A stretch of 64,000 nucleotides of DNA from Megalonaias nervosa (Eukaryota; Mollusca; Bivalvia; Unionida; Unionidae). The stretch covers positions 1 through 64,000 of the forward strand of contig JAECUM010001825.1 in assembly GCA_016617855.1 (NCBI GenBank), in the 5' to 3' direction. Made by a program: the position numbers and the translations under genes. Under the pieces are notes generated by a model that saw only the letters and a program-made list of their open reading frames with translations, was not told the DNA's origin and ran no database searches. This document shows positions 1 through 12,003 of this stretch, piece by piece; position 1 is the first letter of the stretch, and the number at the start of each line of letters is the position of its first letter.

Positions 1-611
1 TGAAATGTTAACATTACCTTTGAGATAGCAAAATTGTTCTGTATTTCCATGAAATATATTTAGATTACTGTTATAATTATTCCTACTGTATTTCCATGAA
101 ATATATTTAGATTACTTCTATAATCACTCCTACTGTATTTCCATGGAATGTACTTTAGATTACTTCTATAATTAGTCCTACTGTATTTCCATGGAATATA
201 TTTTAGATTGCTTCGATAATTATTTCTACTGTATTTCCATGGAATATATTTTAGATTACTTCTATAATTATTCCTACTGTATTTCCATGGAATGTAGTTA
301 GATTACTGTTATAATTATTCCTATTGTGTTTCCATGGAATGTATTTTAGATTACTTTTATAATTATTCCTGCTGTATTAGCATGGAATATAGTTAGATTA
401 TTGTTATAATTATTTCTACTGTATTTCCATGGAATATAGTTAGATTACTGTTATAATTATTCCTACAGTATTTCCATGGAATATAGTTAGATTACTATTA
501 TAATTATTCCTACTGTATTTCTATGGAATATATTTAAGATTACTGTTATAATTATTCCTACTGTATTTCCATGGAATATATTTTAGATTACTCCTGTAAT
601 CATTCCTACTG
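1..611. repeat. 48-bp minisatellite array, about 12 copies
   Basis: The motif TGTATTTCCATGGAATATA recurs at about 40, 87, 134, 182, 230 and 278 and on to about 610, a period of 47-48 bp. Copies differ by scattered substitutions (GAAATATA versus GGAATATA, ACTGTTATAATT versus ACTTCTATAATT). The left edge is cut by the window. No gene overlaps it. Confidence 0.93.
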
Positions 612-3600
612 CGGGTGACTGGTACGCAGAGTCAATAACAAGCAGAATTAAACAACACACTATGATAATAAACACATATATAAAGAAAAGCAATACAAAG
701 TAATTCTGATATACTCAATTTTTGCAATGAAACTTTAAAATGAGTGTCAACACTCAGGGCAGATAGTTTCACTTTTTGAGATAGCATTAAAGGCAATTTA
801 AATCTAACTGTATAATTTTAAGAGTATCAAGGCATACAATAATTCCAGATTTACCATCCAGAATGAATATTTTCTCGACTTGAATTATGTAACTAATATA
901 TTGACGACTCTAATCCCTTTTACATTCCATTTCTACCCTTACTGCAAAGTCTGTTACTAAATTCGTCTTATTTAAAGAGTTTGTCAAATACTGACATAAA
1001 CGCTTAGTGAATAGCTTTTTAAATACCAGCAACCTGCACAAAGTCTGTTGAAAGAGGATAATTTTACCTTTATAGCAGAATATGTATCTTTAGATCTTGC
1101 ATATGTTTCACTTTGAACATCTAACAGAACTCCCTGGGTGGGTTCGGGTTTGGGGGTTGTTGTTGTTGTTTTGTTTTGTTGTTTTTTTTTCTTTTTTTGG
1201 GGGGGGGGGAGTTCTATCATGGATTGTGACATTCGATCATGTTTTGCATCCGTACAGGACAGAAGGTACAATGATTTCCCTTCCAGATTGTATGACTTGC
1301 TTATGGATTCCCTGCCAGATTGTAAGACTTGCGAATGGACTCATTCATCTGTCTCTGATGCCAGTACGATGCAATGAATTTGACATATTTTTGCCCGTAT
1401 CACATACTTCTAAAGCATCATTTGATTATCAGCTGTATGTTGTAGGTACGGCAGCATACCTCTTTCATCTCAACTGGGGAATTCACAATTTATCTACCAG
1501 AAAAGCAGAGAACAATGTCGTGGGGGGGGGGGTATTGTAATGAAACAGTGCAACTCTTGTTTGTGCCCTATCTGAGTCTTCACTTTCTGGCATAGATAGA
1601 AACTTTACCAAACAAATATTGCACTGATTGGAATTAAAGTAAAAAGTCATACAGGTCATGTAGACGTTTACCACCGATTATTTCATTAACGGGTGCCATT
1701 TTTTAGAATGTGATTCTACATACTTTTAAATGGCAAGTATTCACTTTATTTGGATCCTTATACATCCATATTCCTTTGGAAGGTCATTATTGATACGCCC
1801 AGATAAGTACAAAGGGCAAAATCTATGTTAATTTTAGAGGACAGTTTAGGACGAGATCATCCAAAAGGTGTGATCCAGTTCAATCCGGAATGTCGCGCTG
1901 TGATGTCACGATGAAACCCTACGCATGCTGAAAAGCAAATTCTTACTACCATATATTGTGACGATTACCCGAGACGTGTTCTTTTCTTAACCCAGTTTAG
2001 AACATGGCCACCATTGTTAAAGTCCATAAAGATCCATAATTTTCGGATGGAAGTTCCTTGTTTACATTTAAGGTGCAAAGCATTTAAAAAACATGACTGA
2101 ATAGACTTTGGTTAAATAAAATTAGTATTAAATTTTAAAACAACAATTTTTTTTTTTTAATTTAAGACGAGTAAATGCGCATACATGACCTGTACGACTT
2201 TTACTATAGTGATTAGAGTGGTGCTACTAAGACGCGAGGCAAATGAAGATGAGCAATTCTAAAACCACGGAAAGTTTGATTCATTTTAGCGGCCAAATCG
2301 TCCCCCATTATGATGAAGAACAACACACGCAAGATGCGGCCCTTAAAGTCGTCTTTCTTATTAAACGAAAGTTTAGAATATTTTCTCGCAAACAAAACAG
2401 AACATGTCACGGTCTCGAATATGTGTGTAATAACAAGCCATATAATTCTTTGACTTAAAAATTGTAAAATAAACTACAATGCTAGACTGTATTAAATGAT
2501 TTAACGTTATATAGAAGCGTAACAGAGATATGATTATCTACATAATAATTTATTGCTTCTTTCACACCAAAAGCTGCACTTTTGTAACTACAGTTGTTTT
2601 CAATACCCAGCTGTAGTGAGTTGGGGAAAGAGAAGTTAATCAGTCTATTGTATTTTAGTTGTTTTATGACTTTCGGAAATTTTGTAACAATAATAGCTTC
2701 GAGGTAATTATTCATGTCTAATTTGTTTCTCTTCCCACCTAAATACGGGTATTACTTTACCTTTTCTATTTTTTCACTTTTTAGAGTGGTCCGAATACTA
2801 CTTGATCTCGTACTCGTACTCTTTTCTAAGTATAATTTCAAGTAACCGCTGACTACTCGAAATGTCCGCAAAAATAAAATGCTTCACAATAACCTAGTTG
2901 TTTTTATAGACCTTACCTTACTAAGATATGAAACTGCCGAACTGAATTCTTCTTTTGTTAAAATTTTAAAAAACAAATCTATTAAAATAGAAATATGTTT
3001 ATTTGCTATATTTTTAAACTTCATCGAGTTCGAAACTGAAATTCCGCTTTGACCTTTGATTGTGTGAACCCTTACAGAACATGAAAATATAAAGTTCTGT
3101 AGACTTTTCAAGCTTGTTGAATTGCTCTGTATCGTAAATTTCTTCAGGTTTTAATAGTTTCTTGTGAAAACAATTTTTTCGCCTTCTAATTTTTTTTTAT
3201 TTTTTATTTTGCATATGACAGGTATTCCCAGCCTTGTGGCTTGGCATTCGCAATTCATTCTCTACGCTTCCGTTGCATTTCCATATAAAAACTTTTTCAC
3301 GTTTATAATTTCCAGAACAGGTTAGCATACAGGCAAAACCCCCTTTTGGAAGAAACTTTGAAGCCACGTTATGTACAATTTTAAATTTAAAAAAAAAAAA
3401 AATATTATCTTCAATAATAGTGTCTATATTCACATTCGTCCTAATATCCATTGTGTCTAATATCGCGTTTAGAAATTTGTGCTCTTTGCTTCCTCATATT
3501 ATACATATGTGTCCTGTAGAGGATTTTCCAAAGTTATGCCTTTGACTACAACTACATTAGCCCTCGTTGTTTTATGTACAACTGACCTGACTCTATTCTT

Positions 3601-4041
3601 ACAGAATCATGATCTAAAATGTTCGAGGGATGGTCATTTTTGATATCGGATATAACCACTAAGCCGATCAAAGATTGGATTAACCTACGGCTGAGAAAGA
3701 AGTAAAGTTGGGACAAGTACAAGATCAACTATTAACAGGCACTAAATGTCTTTCATATCATAACCTTTTTAGAACAGCACCTAGCATTTGCTGCCAAGCA
3801 CTTGGTTTTGGAGCCAAATAACTTAATTGGCCATCAAAATCTTTCCCGATTATGGGAATGCCCTCTTTGCGAAACATACCAAATACATCCTAGTTTTCAT
3901 CTACTATTTCAGCATACCTTGCAATTGGAAAATTATTGTATCGTTCCATCTTGCATCCAGTCCTATAACTCCATCATTTCCAATGCTTGACAAAGGAGTA
4001 AAACAAAGCGAATTTCTTTCTCGATATAATTGATATTACCC

Positions 4042-4044
<3 letters not shown>
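612..4044. other. No gene recognised; low-complexity patches
   Basis: No splice-bounded or domain-bearing frame was found on either strand. Small structures seen are a GTT/T-rich and poly-G tract at about 1155-1210, a two-copy direct repeat of about 35 bp (1273-1308 and 1306-1341, core CCAGATTGTA), a G-run near 1521-1531, and poly-T/poly-A runs near 2147, 3188 and 3390. Short open frames here have no recognisable domain. Confidence 0.5.

Positions 4045-4087
<43 letters not shown>
4045..4087. repeat. (TC)n microsatellite
   Basis: Uninterrupted TC dinucleotides over 43 bp. Confidence 0.97.
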
Positions 4088-4089
<2 letters not shown>

Positions 4090-4313
4090 AAGTTTGCCCT
4101 TAGTCTCCTGTCACCAGTCAATGCACACTCAGTACTCTTCTTATTATTATTTGACTTGTAAACAGTTATTGCTATTATTGATGATCTGAAAAGTTATGAC
4201 TGATAAGTTCAATTAAGAATAAATTCCAGTCTGCTTCATGCTTATAACCGTGTTGTAGTTACAAAGTGGGAAAGTCAATAACTACCCTATCTACCCATAT
4301 AAATAACATTTAA

Positions 4314-4352
<39 letters not shown>

Positions 4353-4353
4353 T
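4314..4353. repeat. (ATT)n microsatellite
   Basis: Near-perfect ATT trinucleotides over about 40 bp. Confidence 0.95.
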
Positions 4354-4694
4354 TTGCTGACATTTTTAACCACCCCACCATCCCCTTTTTAAGTGCCCCG
4401 CTTCCTTCCCAATCCTCCATCCGGTCCTGATTAGCAATATGAATTAACGGTTCATGCCTTAGTGATGGAGATATTTGTATTGACAGTTCTTACGACAGTT
4501 ATTAGAAACACTGTTGCGCATAGCTCGTTCCTCTTGTGCACTATTCGCAGATCATCTCTCTGCAGTCTGTATGTAACCTTCCTTCGTACAAGTGTTATGA
4601 AAGGCGTGCAAACAGACGTAACATGAATATGTGAAAGTGTTCATAAGCATATCTAACTTGACATCTATTTACTGGCAATGCTTCATAATGTTAA

Positions 4695-4696
<2 letters not shown>

Positions 4697-4733
<37 letters not shown>
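4697..4733. repeat. (AC)n microsatellite
   Basis: Perfect AC dinucleotides over about 37 bp. Confidence 0.97.
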
Positions 4734-4734
<1 letters not shown>

Positions 4735-6163
4735 GTGCTTCTGGGAACATGTTGGGCTTAGGTGATGTTTTTATCTCGCCACATTTTATCGCAAAGGAAT
4801 AAGAAATTTTCAAACAAAGAATTCTTCCTGAAGAGTTTTGCTGCTCACTCGTTACAAATACATAAGATTTGCTGTTAGTCAAGATAAGTAGCTCTAGTCA
4901 ACGTTCAGAAATAATATGGTCTATTTAATTTAAAAATATTTTATTTCAAAATACATGGTTGGAGATCACAAGAAGTTCGATATAGAAGGTAAAGGATTTT
5001 AGAATGAAAGTCAATGACTTAAAATGTTCTTATTCCTTTGACGATACAAAAATATATGGTGGACAATATTAAGTTTTGATTACAAAAGAAAAATAAATTA
5101 TTGAATAGTCAACGTGAAGAGTCTCTTATTTAAGCATTAACATTTAGCCAGGGTATATAACGCACGCAAAAGAACAACGAGGGAGTAGGTGAAAGACGAA
5201 GATAAAGAAAAGAAAGAAGTTAAAAATAGAAAATGTCAAATAAAATGTGTATAAAATTGTATATAATATTGTGCCAGTATGGAGGAAAGAAAGGGAGGAG
5301 GAAAATTTTGAAAAAGAATAAATAGTACTTCCTTCTAGCTAGAGTCGTTGAAGAAGCTATGGCGAATCCTTTGGAAAAATGAGGGAAATTGCAGTTTACA
5401 GCTGTTCATGACCTTTGGATGAACATGTGTGTTAGTAATACGTGTGCTTTGGTAAATCTTTTTCACGTTTTGATAAATTTAAGTACGGCATCGAAAATAC
5501 GAATGCTTAGTTTATATGGAAGTGTTGTATCACGAGACAAAAAGGTATTTAAAGTTAACGTACAGCATGGTATGAGAGATTAAAAGTTCTGTGCGTTGTT
5601 CTTGGTAATAAACGCAATAATAAGGTAGTGGTCTGTCCTTTCTAATGACCCACAACTACCAAGAGTCGATCCTATTTTATTCCTTGTAAATAAATCTTGA
5701 TTATGTGAGCTGCAATTTGTTCTAAGTTGGGCACGAAGAATTTTAAATTTCCTTCTACCCCAATAAAGGTGTCCAGGAACATGAGTGTCACAATTATATA
5801 ATGTGCTAAGCATACAGAAATCACGTGATATGTTGCATCTTTATCAATTTCTTTATAATTCTATCAAGGAATGACGTTTTCTTATTTAATCTTGGTTCTT
5901 CGAATGATACTGAATTATACTAAACAAAGTAGTTTTCAAATTTTAATATATAAAATATAGAAATCAATGTCCCGAATTTTTATTAAGGCTTGAAGTAAAA
6001 ATCTCATCAGAATTGCCTCCCTTCCAGCAAAATACGGTCAAAATGTAGTCTTTATCAAGTGCCCCAGTTATCATAAAAATAGTTATATTGTTACGACCTA
6101 GCTGCATCAACTACCTAACAAGAAACAGCGACAACCAATAAGTTTGTGCTTTATTTGTCAGTT
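4734..6163. other. No gene recognised
   Basis: AT-rich single-copy-looking sequence. Open frames near 5389-5583 (+) and 5580-5813 (-) show no domain, no homologue I recognise and no convincing splice context. Confidence 0.45.
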
Positions 6164-6184
6164 CTAATTATTTAATTTTTGAAC

Positions 6185-6247
<63 letters not shown>

Positions 6248-6523
6248 TTGTTCATTAGCGTCTGTTTCTTTACCAAAAACTTCATTTAATTTACTATCCG
6301 CACCAGGAAGAGACCTCTTTATCGAATCCAAAACACTTTTATCAAAAATATTCTTTTCTACCAAAATAAGGTATTGAAATATTCCTGATGTCCTGTTTCG
6401 TTAAAGAAGCCTTCGCTTCAGAAAAATCATACTGCTGGTAAACTCAATTAACTCGTCCTTTTTTAAGGACTCTAACCTCTCTTGGGAAGGATCTGCAATA
6501 AGTTTCTTTACTTTATATGTCAT
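6164..6523 (-). pseudogene. Frameshifted gag start of an LTR retrotransposon
   Basis: Reading leftward from an ATG at 6523, the protein begins MTYKVKKLIADPSQERLESL and continues with a KKDELIEFT-like stretch. It then shifts frame twice and resumes as SLTKQDIRNI and VEKNIFDKSVLDSIKRSL. This lysine/leucine-rich, SAP-like start is what I associate with N-termini of mollusc Gypsy gag proteins (recalled, not searched). A (TC)n tract then encodes an Arg-Glu run. The LTR end lies about 240 bp upstream, as expected for a 5' LTR followed by gag. No pol was found further left. At least two frameshifts make it dead. Confidence 0.5.
6189..6243. repeat. (TC)n microsatellite inside the gag remnant
   Basis: 55 bp of TC. 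On the minus strand it stays open and reads as alternating Arg-Glu in the gag remnant. Confidence 0.96.
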
Positions 6524-6599
6524 GGTGAAATCTTGTTGGTCTTACTATACATTTCCCAATATGTGAAATTAAAATACCAGACTAAAAAAAATTTCAAGC

Positions 6600-6720
6600 A
6601 AAGTGAAATTAAAATTTCAAAAATAATTGTAATCCCTGTGAAATATTAAAATCTCTGAAATATTAAAATCTCGACATATTAAAATCTCTGAATAATAAAT
6701 CTCTAAAATATTTAAAAGAA
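6600..6720. repeat. AATCTCTGAAATATTAA short tandem repeat
   Basis: Short degenerate repeats of ATTAAAATCTCTGAAAT recur four to five times between the gag remnant and the LTR end. Confidence 0.6.
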
Positions 6721-6763
6721 ATTAATTCAAACCTCTAAAATATTCTGAAGAAACCCAATTTCT

Positions 6764-7340
6764 TGCTACAACATAGGGACTTAAACTTATTAACAAGAAA
6801 GAGTAACAAGCAGCACGTTTGGTAAAATTCAAAGTATTAATTTATTTCCATAAAATACAGAGTGAAATAATTAAAAAAATAACTGACAGTATGGTATGAA
6901 TTCTAATTTCCTAAACAATTCTATCAATTCCAATATATCCCACGCAATCCGAATACGTTCCAAAGGTATTCAGAATGATAATTATAATGTAGAGATGTGT
7001 CAACAGTACAGAAAGAATCACTCTTATAAATCCAAGTGTCTTTAAGTGAGTTCACGGTAAAACCAAAGTAATCCGAAGAATTTTTAAATACTATTATATC
7101 AATATCCAAAACGTCCTTTAAATATATTCACAATAATCTAGTTCATCCAATTATCTTTCAAAATGAATGCTCCAAGCACTGTAATTCTAATGAACAATTG
7201 TAAGTTACTCAATCTCCTCGTTACAAGTCCAGACAAACTTTAATAATGATGATTTCCTCATCTATTTTCTATTTTAGAGAAAGATAATGTATAATTGTCA
7301 TACAGCTTATAAAAAGCTTTCAATGAAACATTTTGTATTT
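6764..7340 (-). mobile_element. LTR of a decayed LTR retrotransposon (copy a)
   Basis: Read on the minus strand, the 3' portion matches the ends of the elements at 9955 and 12003. Shared features are TTTCACT..TGTAT, GGAAATAAATT (poly(A)-signal-like), an ATTTTAC..AAAC..TG block, ACTCTTTCTTGTTA and a terminal GTTGTAGCA. A TATA-like TTTTTATAAG lies near 7310. The 5' edge is uncertain. The gag remnant follows directly downstream, so this is a 5' LTR. Confidence 0.55.
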
Positions 7341-7679
7341 CGATATATCAACAAATCAGCTGATTCAAATTGTCTAATCAAAAAGTCATTCAAGAGCCTT
7401 TTTCAGAAATACGCTTGACCTCCATTCGCTTCACTCATGACCTATTCGGATGACGTGTTGTTTATCTCAGTTATTTAGTGTATCTACCTTGGCGTCATAA
7501 ATGAAATAGAAAAGTATGAAATTATACGTGACTCATTTTAAGGGCAAAAAATCCATTCATAAGATCTTAGAATTTTAAAAAATGTGACTTTATAAAAAAT
7601 GGTAACCAAAGACTTGGTAGTGGTAACTGGTATTCCATGCTGTCTCATGTTACCCGGACGAACAAATCAATCGATCGAT

Positions 7680-7905
7680 CGAGAGATATGGATTTTTAAA
7701 GTAGCTTTAACAATTTTCCAGTCATATCACTACAATGTCTGCAGCGTGGCAGTTTATAGCGATGTCTAGCACTGGGGGGGGGGGGGATCATGCCGCATAC
7801 ATATAGCATCATGTCCCACCCATTTACATTATCCTGACACTAGGCCGACCAGTCCTAACACTAATATCATAATGCTGAGCGCCAATGAGGCATCTGCAAG
7901 TACAA
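7680..7905 (-). mobile_element. tRNA-derived SINE, family 2, body only
   Basis: The reverse complement aligns over about 220 bp with 29660-29865. Shared blocks include GCTCAGCATTA, GTTAGGACTGGT, GTGTCAGGATAATGT, GCGGCATGAT, TGCTAGACATC and TATAAACTGCCAC. The tRNA-like head seen at 29570-29620 is missing. A poly-G run (7776-7787) interrupts it. The flank at about 7660-7682 carries a degenerate (ATCA/ATCG)n tail. Confidence 0.75.
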
Positions 7906-7922
7906 ATTTTTAATAAGTTTTT

Positions 7923-7946
7923 GAGAGAGAGAGAGAGAGAGAGAGA
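7923..7946. repeat. (GA)n microsatellite
   Basis: 24 bp of GA next to the SINE. Confidence 0.9.
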
Positions 7947-8429
7947 AGTTTCGAAATGGAATAATTAAGCAAGTCGCATATAAGGTAGGTTTTAACAGCT
8001 GTTCGTAGTTACATTGCCATTGTAGATCAAATAAAAAAAAAAGAAAAAAAAAAAAGAAAAAGCATTAAATTGCAAAAATAATTAGAAATGAATCAACAGT
8101 AAAAAAAATTATTAATAACAATAAGAATGGGAAAGAGAATGAATATATTTCGAAATCGATATAAAGAATAAAATAAAATGACAGACACTAAAAACTGATT
8201 GATTTTATTGTGGAAGGAAAACAAACATAGTACTGGTATCTGTATAATACACAATATTATTGTAGTCTGTATAGTTTGTTTGATATATCCTAGCAATATT
8301 TTGCAGAATAAATTCTGCAAAATTCAATCTAACAAAAATTAATAAGTTCAAGAAAATAAAGCAATGCAATATTTCCAGGTGAATTTCGACTGGACTGTTA
8401 GAAAGTTTCTCTGTAGAAAACAATCACGT

Positions 8430-9015
8430 AGTCACACCAATGTGGTCACATGAGCAGGGTATTTCTTGATTATACGTCTGGCAAGGGACGTATGTGGCAC
8501 TCCTAACCAGGGAGCATAGTTGCTCGACCTTTGTTAAGTTGAATTGACCAATATGGTCTGTTAAGTACAGTTAGAGTTACAATATGTCAGTCAGTGAATG
8601 TCCATATAAAACTTGGTACATATAGCTAGATTCATGTCAAAGGGGACATGTGAATCACTGAGTCAGTAAGTTTAGTTAGTCAGTTGACTTTTTTGTCCGG
8701 TGAGTCACTCAGTTTTGTAGCTAATTCAGTGAGTTCAGTTGTAGAGTCCAAGTGTTAAGTGGAGTAGGGTGATAACCATAAATGAAGGTTTGATTTGTGT
8801 TAAGTCGGCAAGTTAATATGCCCTAATATGTAGACGACATATATTGCGAAATTCTACGGAATTTAATTTTGTCAACTACGTTAAACAATATTTTGAATTT
8901 GCTATGGACAGCCATAGGTGGAAATTTGATGTGATTGTAATTAGGCAATGTCTGTGAATAATTATGTCATGTAATAAAACGCAGTGTTGTTAGCTAAATC
9001 CCCAGCACACACACA
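8430..9015 (+). mobile_element. Possible solo LTR of another family
   Basis: The segment begins near TGTGGTCACATGAGCAGG and ends AATAAAACGCAG...CCCCAGCACACACACA. A TG..CA outline with a late AATAAA fits an LTR, but no second copy and no primer-binding site were found. Internal short GTCAGT/GAGTCA motifs recur (8585-8735). The alternative is an ordinary 3' UTR. Confidence 0.25.
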
Positions 9016-9035
9016 ACCTTCGCTGTCGCTTTAGA

Positions 9036-9165
9036 CGTTAAGTGGAGAGTTAGCACATGTGATTGCCAATGATTTCGATGATGACATGAGTGAGCTCGAT
9101 CCAATGTCCTCTACCCCAGCCAAAATATATACCAAGAGAGTCAAGATCCACGAAAACGTTCAGTA
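9036..9165 (+). CDS. Unrecognised coding-like segment
   Basis: An open stretch of 42 codons ending in TAG follows a CTTTAG that could be a splice acceptor. The peptide is acidic then basic (ANDFDDDMSELDPM, then AKIYTKRVKIHENVQ). The same frame stays readable for about 25 codons past the stop (RLKIIFKFSSPTKRLP). Composition looks like real protein, but I recognise no family. It could be the start of a gag behind the LTR-like segment on its left, or a terminal exon. Confidence 0.2.
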
Positions 9166-9479
9166 GCGCCTGAAGATTATTTTCAAATTCTCGAGTCCCA
9201 CAAAGCGACTTCCAGAAAATTCTGAACCACCACTTACACTGTGAAATTTAAAGAGTGCAAGTCTCAAGTGTCACCAGAGAAAACAGAAGCTTCATTACAG
9301 GTTCGTGGGATGTCATGTATAATTATATTGTTTGCTGATTGTAGATTGTACTTTAAGAAAATGGTCATTTGTAAACAACGTTTACACAGCTAACTTCTGT
9401 CTATGGTTGTACGTTGCTAATAGCTTGTTTATTGACCGTAGAATGTTCTAAAAACAAACTTGCTTACAATTTCATGGAA

Positions 9480-9955
9480 TTTTCTATTAGGATGGCTCGT
9501 GTCTAGGTCAAGTGGAGATGTTTATATATAGGGAACTTGGTAGGCAATGAATTCACTCCTGTTCTGTGGAATCTATTTTTTTATCTGAGTTTACAGTCGT
9601 GTTTAGATATAATTTTTGACAGGAATTATTTATCTAAAAACATTCGATGGAATTACTAAGTGCTCATTAACATTGGATTAACACATTATTTTGGATTATT
9701 GTAATCTCATTAGAAAAATTTTTTGACTGCATCATAGTGGTACATCAGAACATTCAAGACCATTACAATTCATTCGGAACATTTTATACTACTGGCTTGT
9801 GATAGGACAATTAGGATTATTTGTCATTTAACTCATAATACTGTAAGACTTTCTTAAATTTTCACTGTGACTTAAAGAAATAAATTGTTGATTTTTCTCA
9901 AATTGTTGGTTTAACTTTCTTTCTGCTACTTAAGTTAAGACCTAGAGTTGTAGCA
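9480..9955 (+). mobile_element. LTR of a decayed LTR retrotransposon (copy b)
   Basis: The 3' 370 bp aligns with copy c (11640-12003) and, inverted, with copy a. Shared blocks are TGCTCATTAA, TTTTGGATTATTGT, a CATCAGAACATTC-like motif, TTTTCACTGTGACTTAAAG, AAATAAATTGTTG, TTGTTGGTTT and AGAGTTGTAGCA at the end. TATATATAG at about 9523 could be the promoter. The 5' border is not sharp. Confidence 0.5.
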
Positions 9956-10164
9956 GGGATTCATTGTTAGAAACATCGAAATAGCGATGCCAAGCTTAAG
10001 AGTATCCATTACTCATGACAGTGTGAAGTCTCCTTTTCAGATCAAGTTTAGTACACAGGCAGAATTAACACCTAAAATTATCAACAAAATTTAACACGTT
10101 CAGCAATCCAATGAAGAGTTTAACCATCAAAGATAGAAAAGTCACTCTTTATGTGACACACCTA

Positions 10165-10332
10165 TCATTTCAGTGGAAGATGCAAAATGTTAAGGGTGAA
10201 CTCCGCACTACCAAAATAAGGATCATACATAACGATAGCAACATATGACGGCCGATCAGTGCCATTTGCATAAACATGAAAGGCTTCCATATCTAAATAA
10301 TCCCTACCAACTTTTACTGAAACAGGCTCCAT
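10165..10332 (-). CDS. Unrecognised 55-codon open frame
   Basis: Starting from an ATG at 10332 it reads MEPVSVKVGRDYLDMEAFHV, then ANGTDRPSYVAIVMYDPYFG, and stops at 10165. The composition is strikingly protein-like for this AT-rich region, with few Asn/Lys/Ile runs. I recognise no domain. It lies between two LTRs of the same family and may be part of a mobile element. Confidence 0.2.
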   Translation of the reverse strand: MEPVSVKVGRDYLDMEAFHVYANGTDRPSYVAIVMYDPYFGSAEFTLNILHLPLK

Positions 10333-11236
10333 GGTTTGCAACTTTTTAAATTTGACTCTTTAGTAGCCTAAATGTAACCTATTGGACTTTCATACCTTTA
10401 CTTGCGTATCTTGAGTCTGCAAGTTGGGCTAAAACTGAACAGTACTAAAGCCCGATCTACTAACTAATAACAGTAAATGAACGACAGATGTGTTAGTATT
10501 AAATTCATTTCACATCTCGTTGTTGCTGAAGTTAATATAAAAATCCGACATTTTCACCATATCTGGAGCCTTCTCTGATGCAAGAATCACATGCTTTTTT
10601 GACCTACTGCATTGTGTACATGCAAGAAGAAAATGGGGTCAAACTCAAAACCTTTATGCTGGCACTCTGAAGCTAAATACACTCTCTACGTGGGTTGATC
10701 ACAGCTTAACACCATTTGGATATCGAGTACATGGTCTTGGTTATTGCTGACTTTGCACATGGTATTATTGGCGACTCTTGAAGATATGTTACCTTTAGAT
10801 TCATGGAGATGGTTTTTCTCTATTTACACTTCCTTCCGAGTTCATTATATACATTTAGGAGAATACTGCGATGATTACAGCTCAAACGTTTTGCAAATTT
10901 TGAAGATGGATATCTAACACTTGAAATAAAGTTCATGTTTTTTGTTTTATACAAGTTTTAAGCTGTCAGTTTATTAAGCTATTTTTCTCTTGTTCTGTTT
11001 TCATCTGTCAACTTTTCTATACCTGTATTTGCTTCAATGCTTATATTTTTTCCCTGCACTTCAGTCTCCACGCATTAACTATCAAGACGCAAGTATGCAT
11101 CACGAAATTGTGTTTACTAAAAGGATCGGAAAGGTATTAAATGGATGTAGAGTATTTTAAATAGACAGAAAATGAACACCATATTCATCCATTTGTATAT
11201 TTGTAGATTTTAACCATTTGGGACAGACTGTATGAT

Positions 11237-11473
11237 GTGGATGCAGTGTTGACTTCAAATTATTTCAAGGCTGTTTTATCAAGGCATAAATATTCAGATC
11301 ATTATTACTGGAGGAAAACGTGTTTAACCGAGTTTGAATTCAGGACACTGGTCTTCCCCACGGGAATTCCTGGTGTACCTCTTGTTGACATATTCCGTAC
11401 TAACGTTTTAGTAAGAGACCTGACCTTGTTTACAACTTATAATATTTTGGAAACGAATTTGATAGGAAAATGA
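11237..11473 (+). CDS. Unrecognised 78-aa open frame
   Basis: Encodes a peptide rich in aromatic residues (SDHYYWRKTCLTEFEF). It ends just before LTR copy c. No domain or signal peptide was recognised. It could be a remnant of the internal region of a non-autonomous LTR element spanning 9.5-12.0 kb, or chance. Confidence 0.15.
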   Translation: MDAVLTSNYFKAVLSRHKYSDHYYWRKTCLTEFEFRTLVFPTGIPGVPLVDIFRTNVLVRDLTLFTTYNILETNLIGK

Positions 11474-11489
11474 CCCTCATACTGGTTTT

Positions 11490-12003
11490 TAAATTGCATC
11501 TTATATTTTTATATTAAGGTTGATTATATTAGAATTGCTCATTCCTAATGTAACATCCAAGGTGGAATCAGTCTTATTGTTGTGCTCAGTTTCTAATATG
11601 GGAGGATTTATTTATTTAAATTTTTCACTGGAATTACATTGCTCATTAATACCTCTTGGCCTAAATCATTGTTTTGGAATTATTGTGAATTAATTCAAGG
11701 ACATTTTGAATTAATTCATTGTGATACATCAAAATTGTTGGCACATTAGCACATTCAGAGCTACTGATACATCAGCACATTCAATATTGGAATTTATTTG
11801 GAACACCGCTGAAATTTATTTGGAACTAATACATTTGGATCTGTGACAGAACTCTGAGGACTATTTGGAATTTAATTCATAATATGTAAGTTCTTTTTAA
11901 ATTTTCACTTTGTATTCTAGGGAAATAAATTTGTTGAATTTTACAAAACTTGTTGGTTTTCACTCTTGTCTGTTATTTACTTTAAGACAATAGAGTTGTA
12001 GCA
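11490..12003 (+). mobile_element. LTR of a decayed LTR retrotransposon (copy c)
   Basis: Same family and orientation as copy b, ending AATAGAGTTGTAGCA. It contains AAATAAATTTGTTGAATT as a poly(A)-signal block. Copies b and c enclose only about 1.5 kb without recognisable pol, so they are either two solo LTRs or the ends of a short non-autonomous element. Confidence 0.5.

Noticed and set aside
4683..4890. Minus-strand frame with a Cys-Val run
   Set aside because: The run is translated (AC)n; the rest has no domain.
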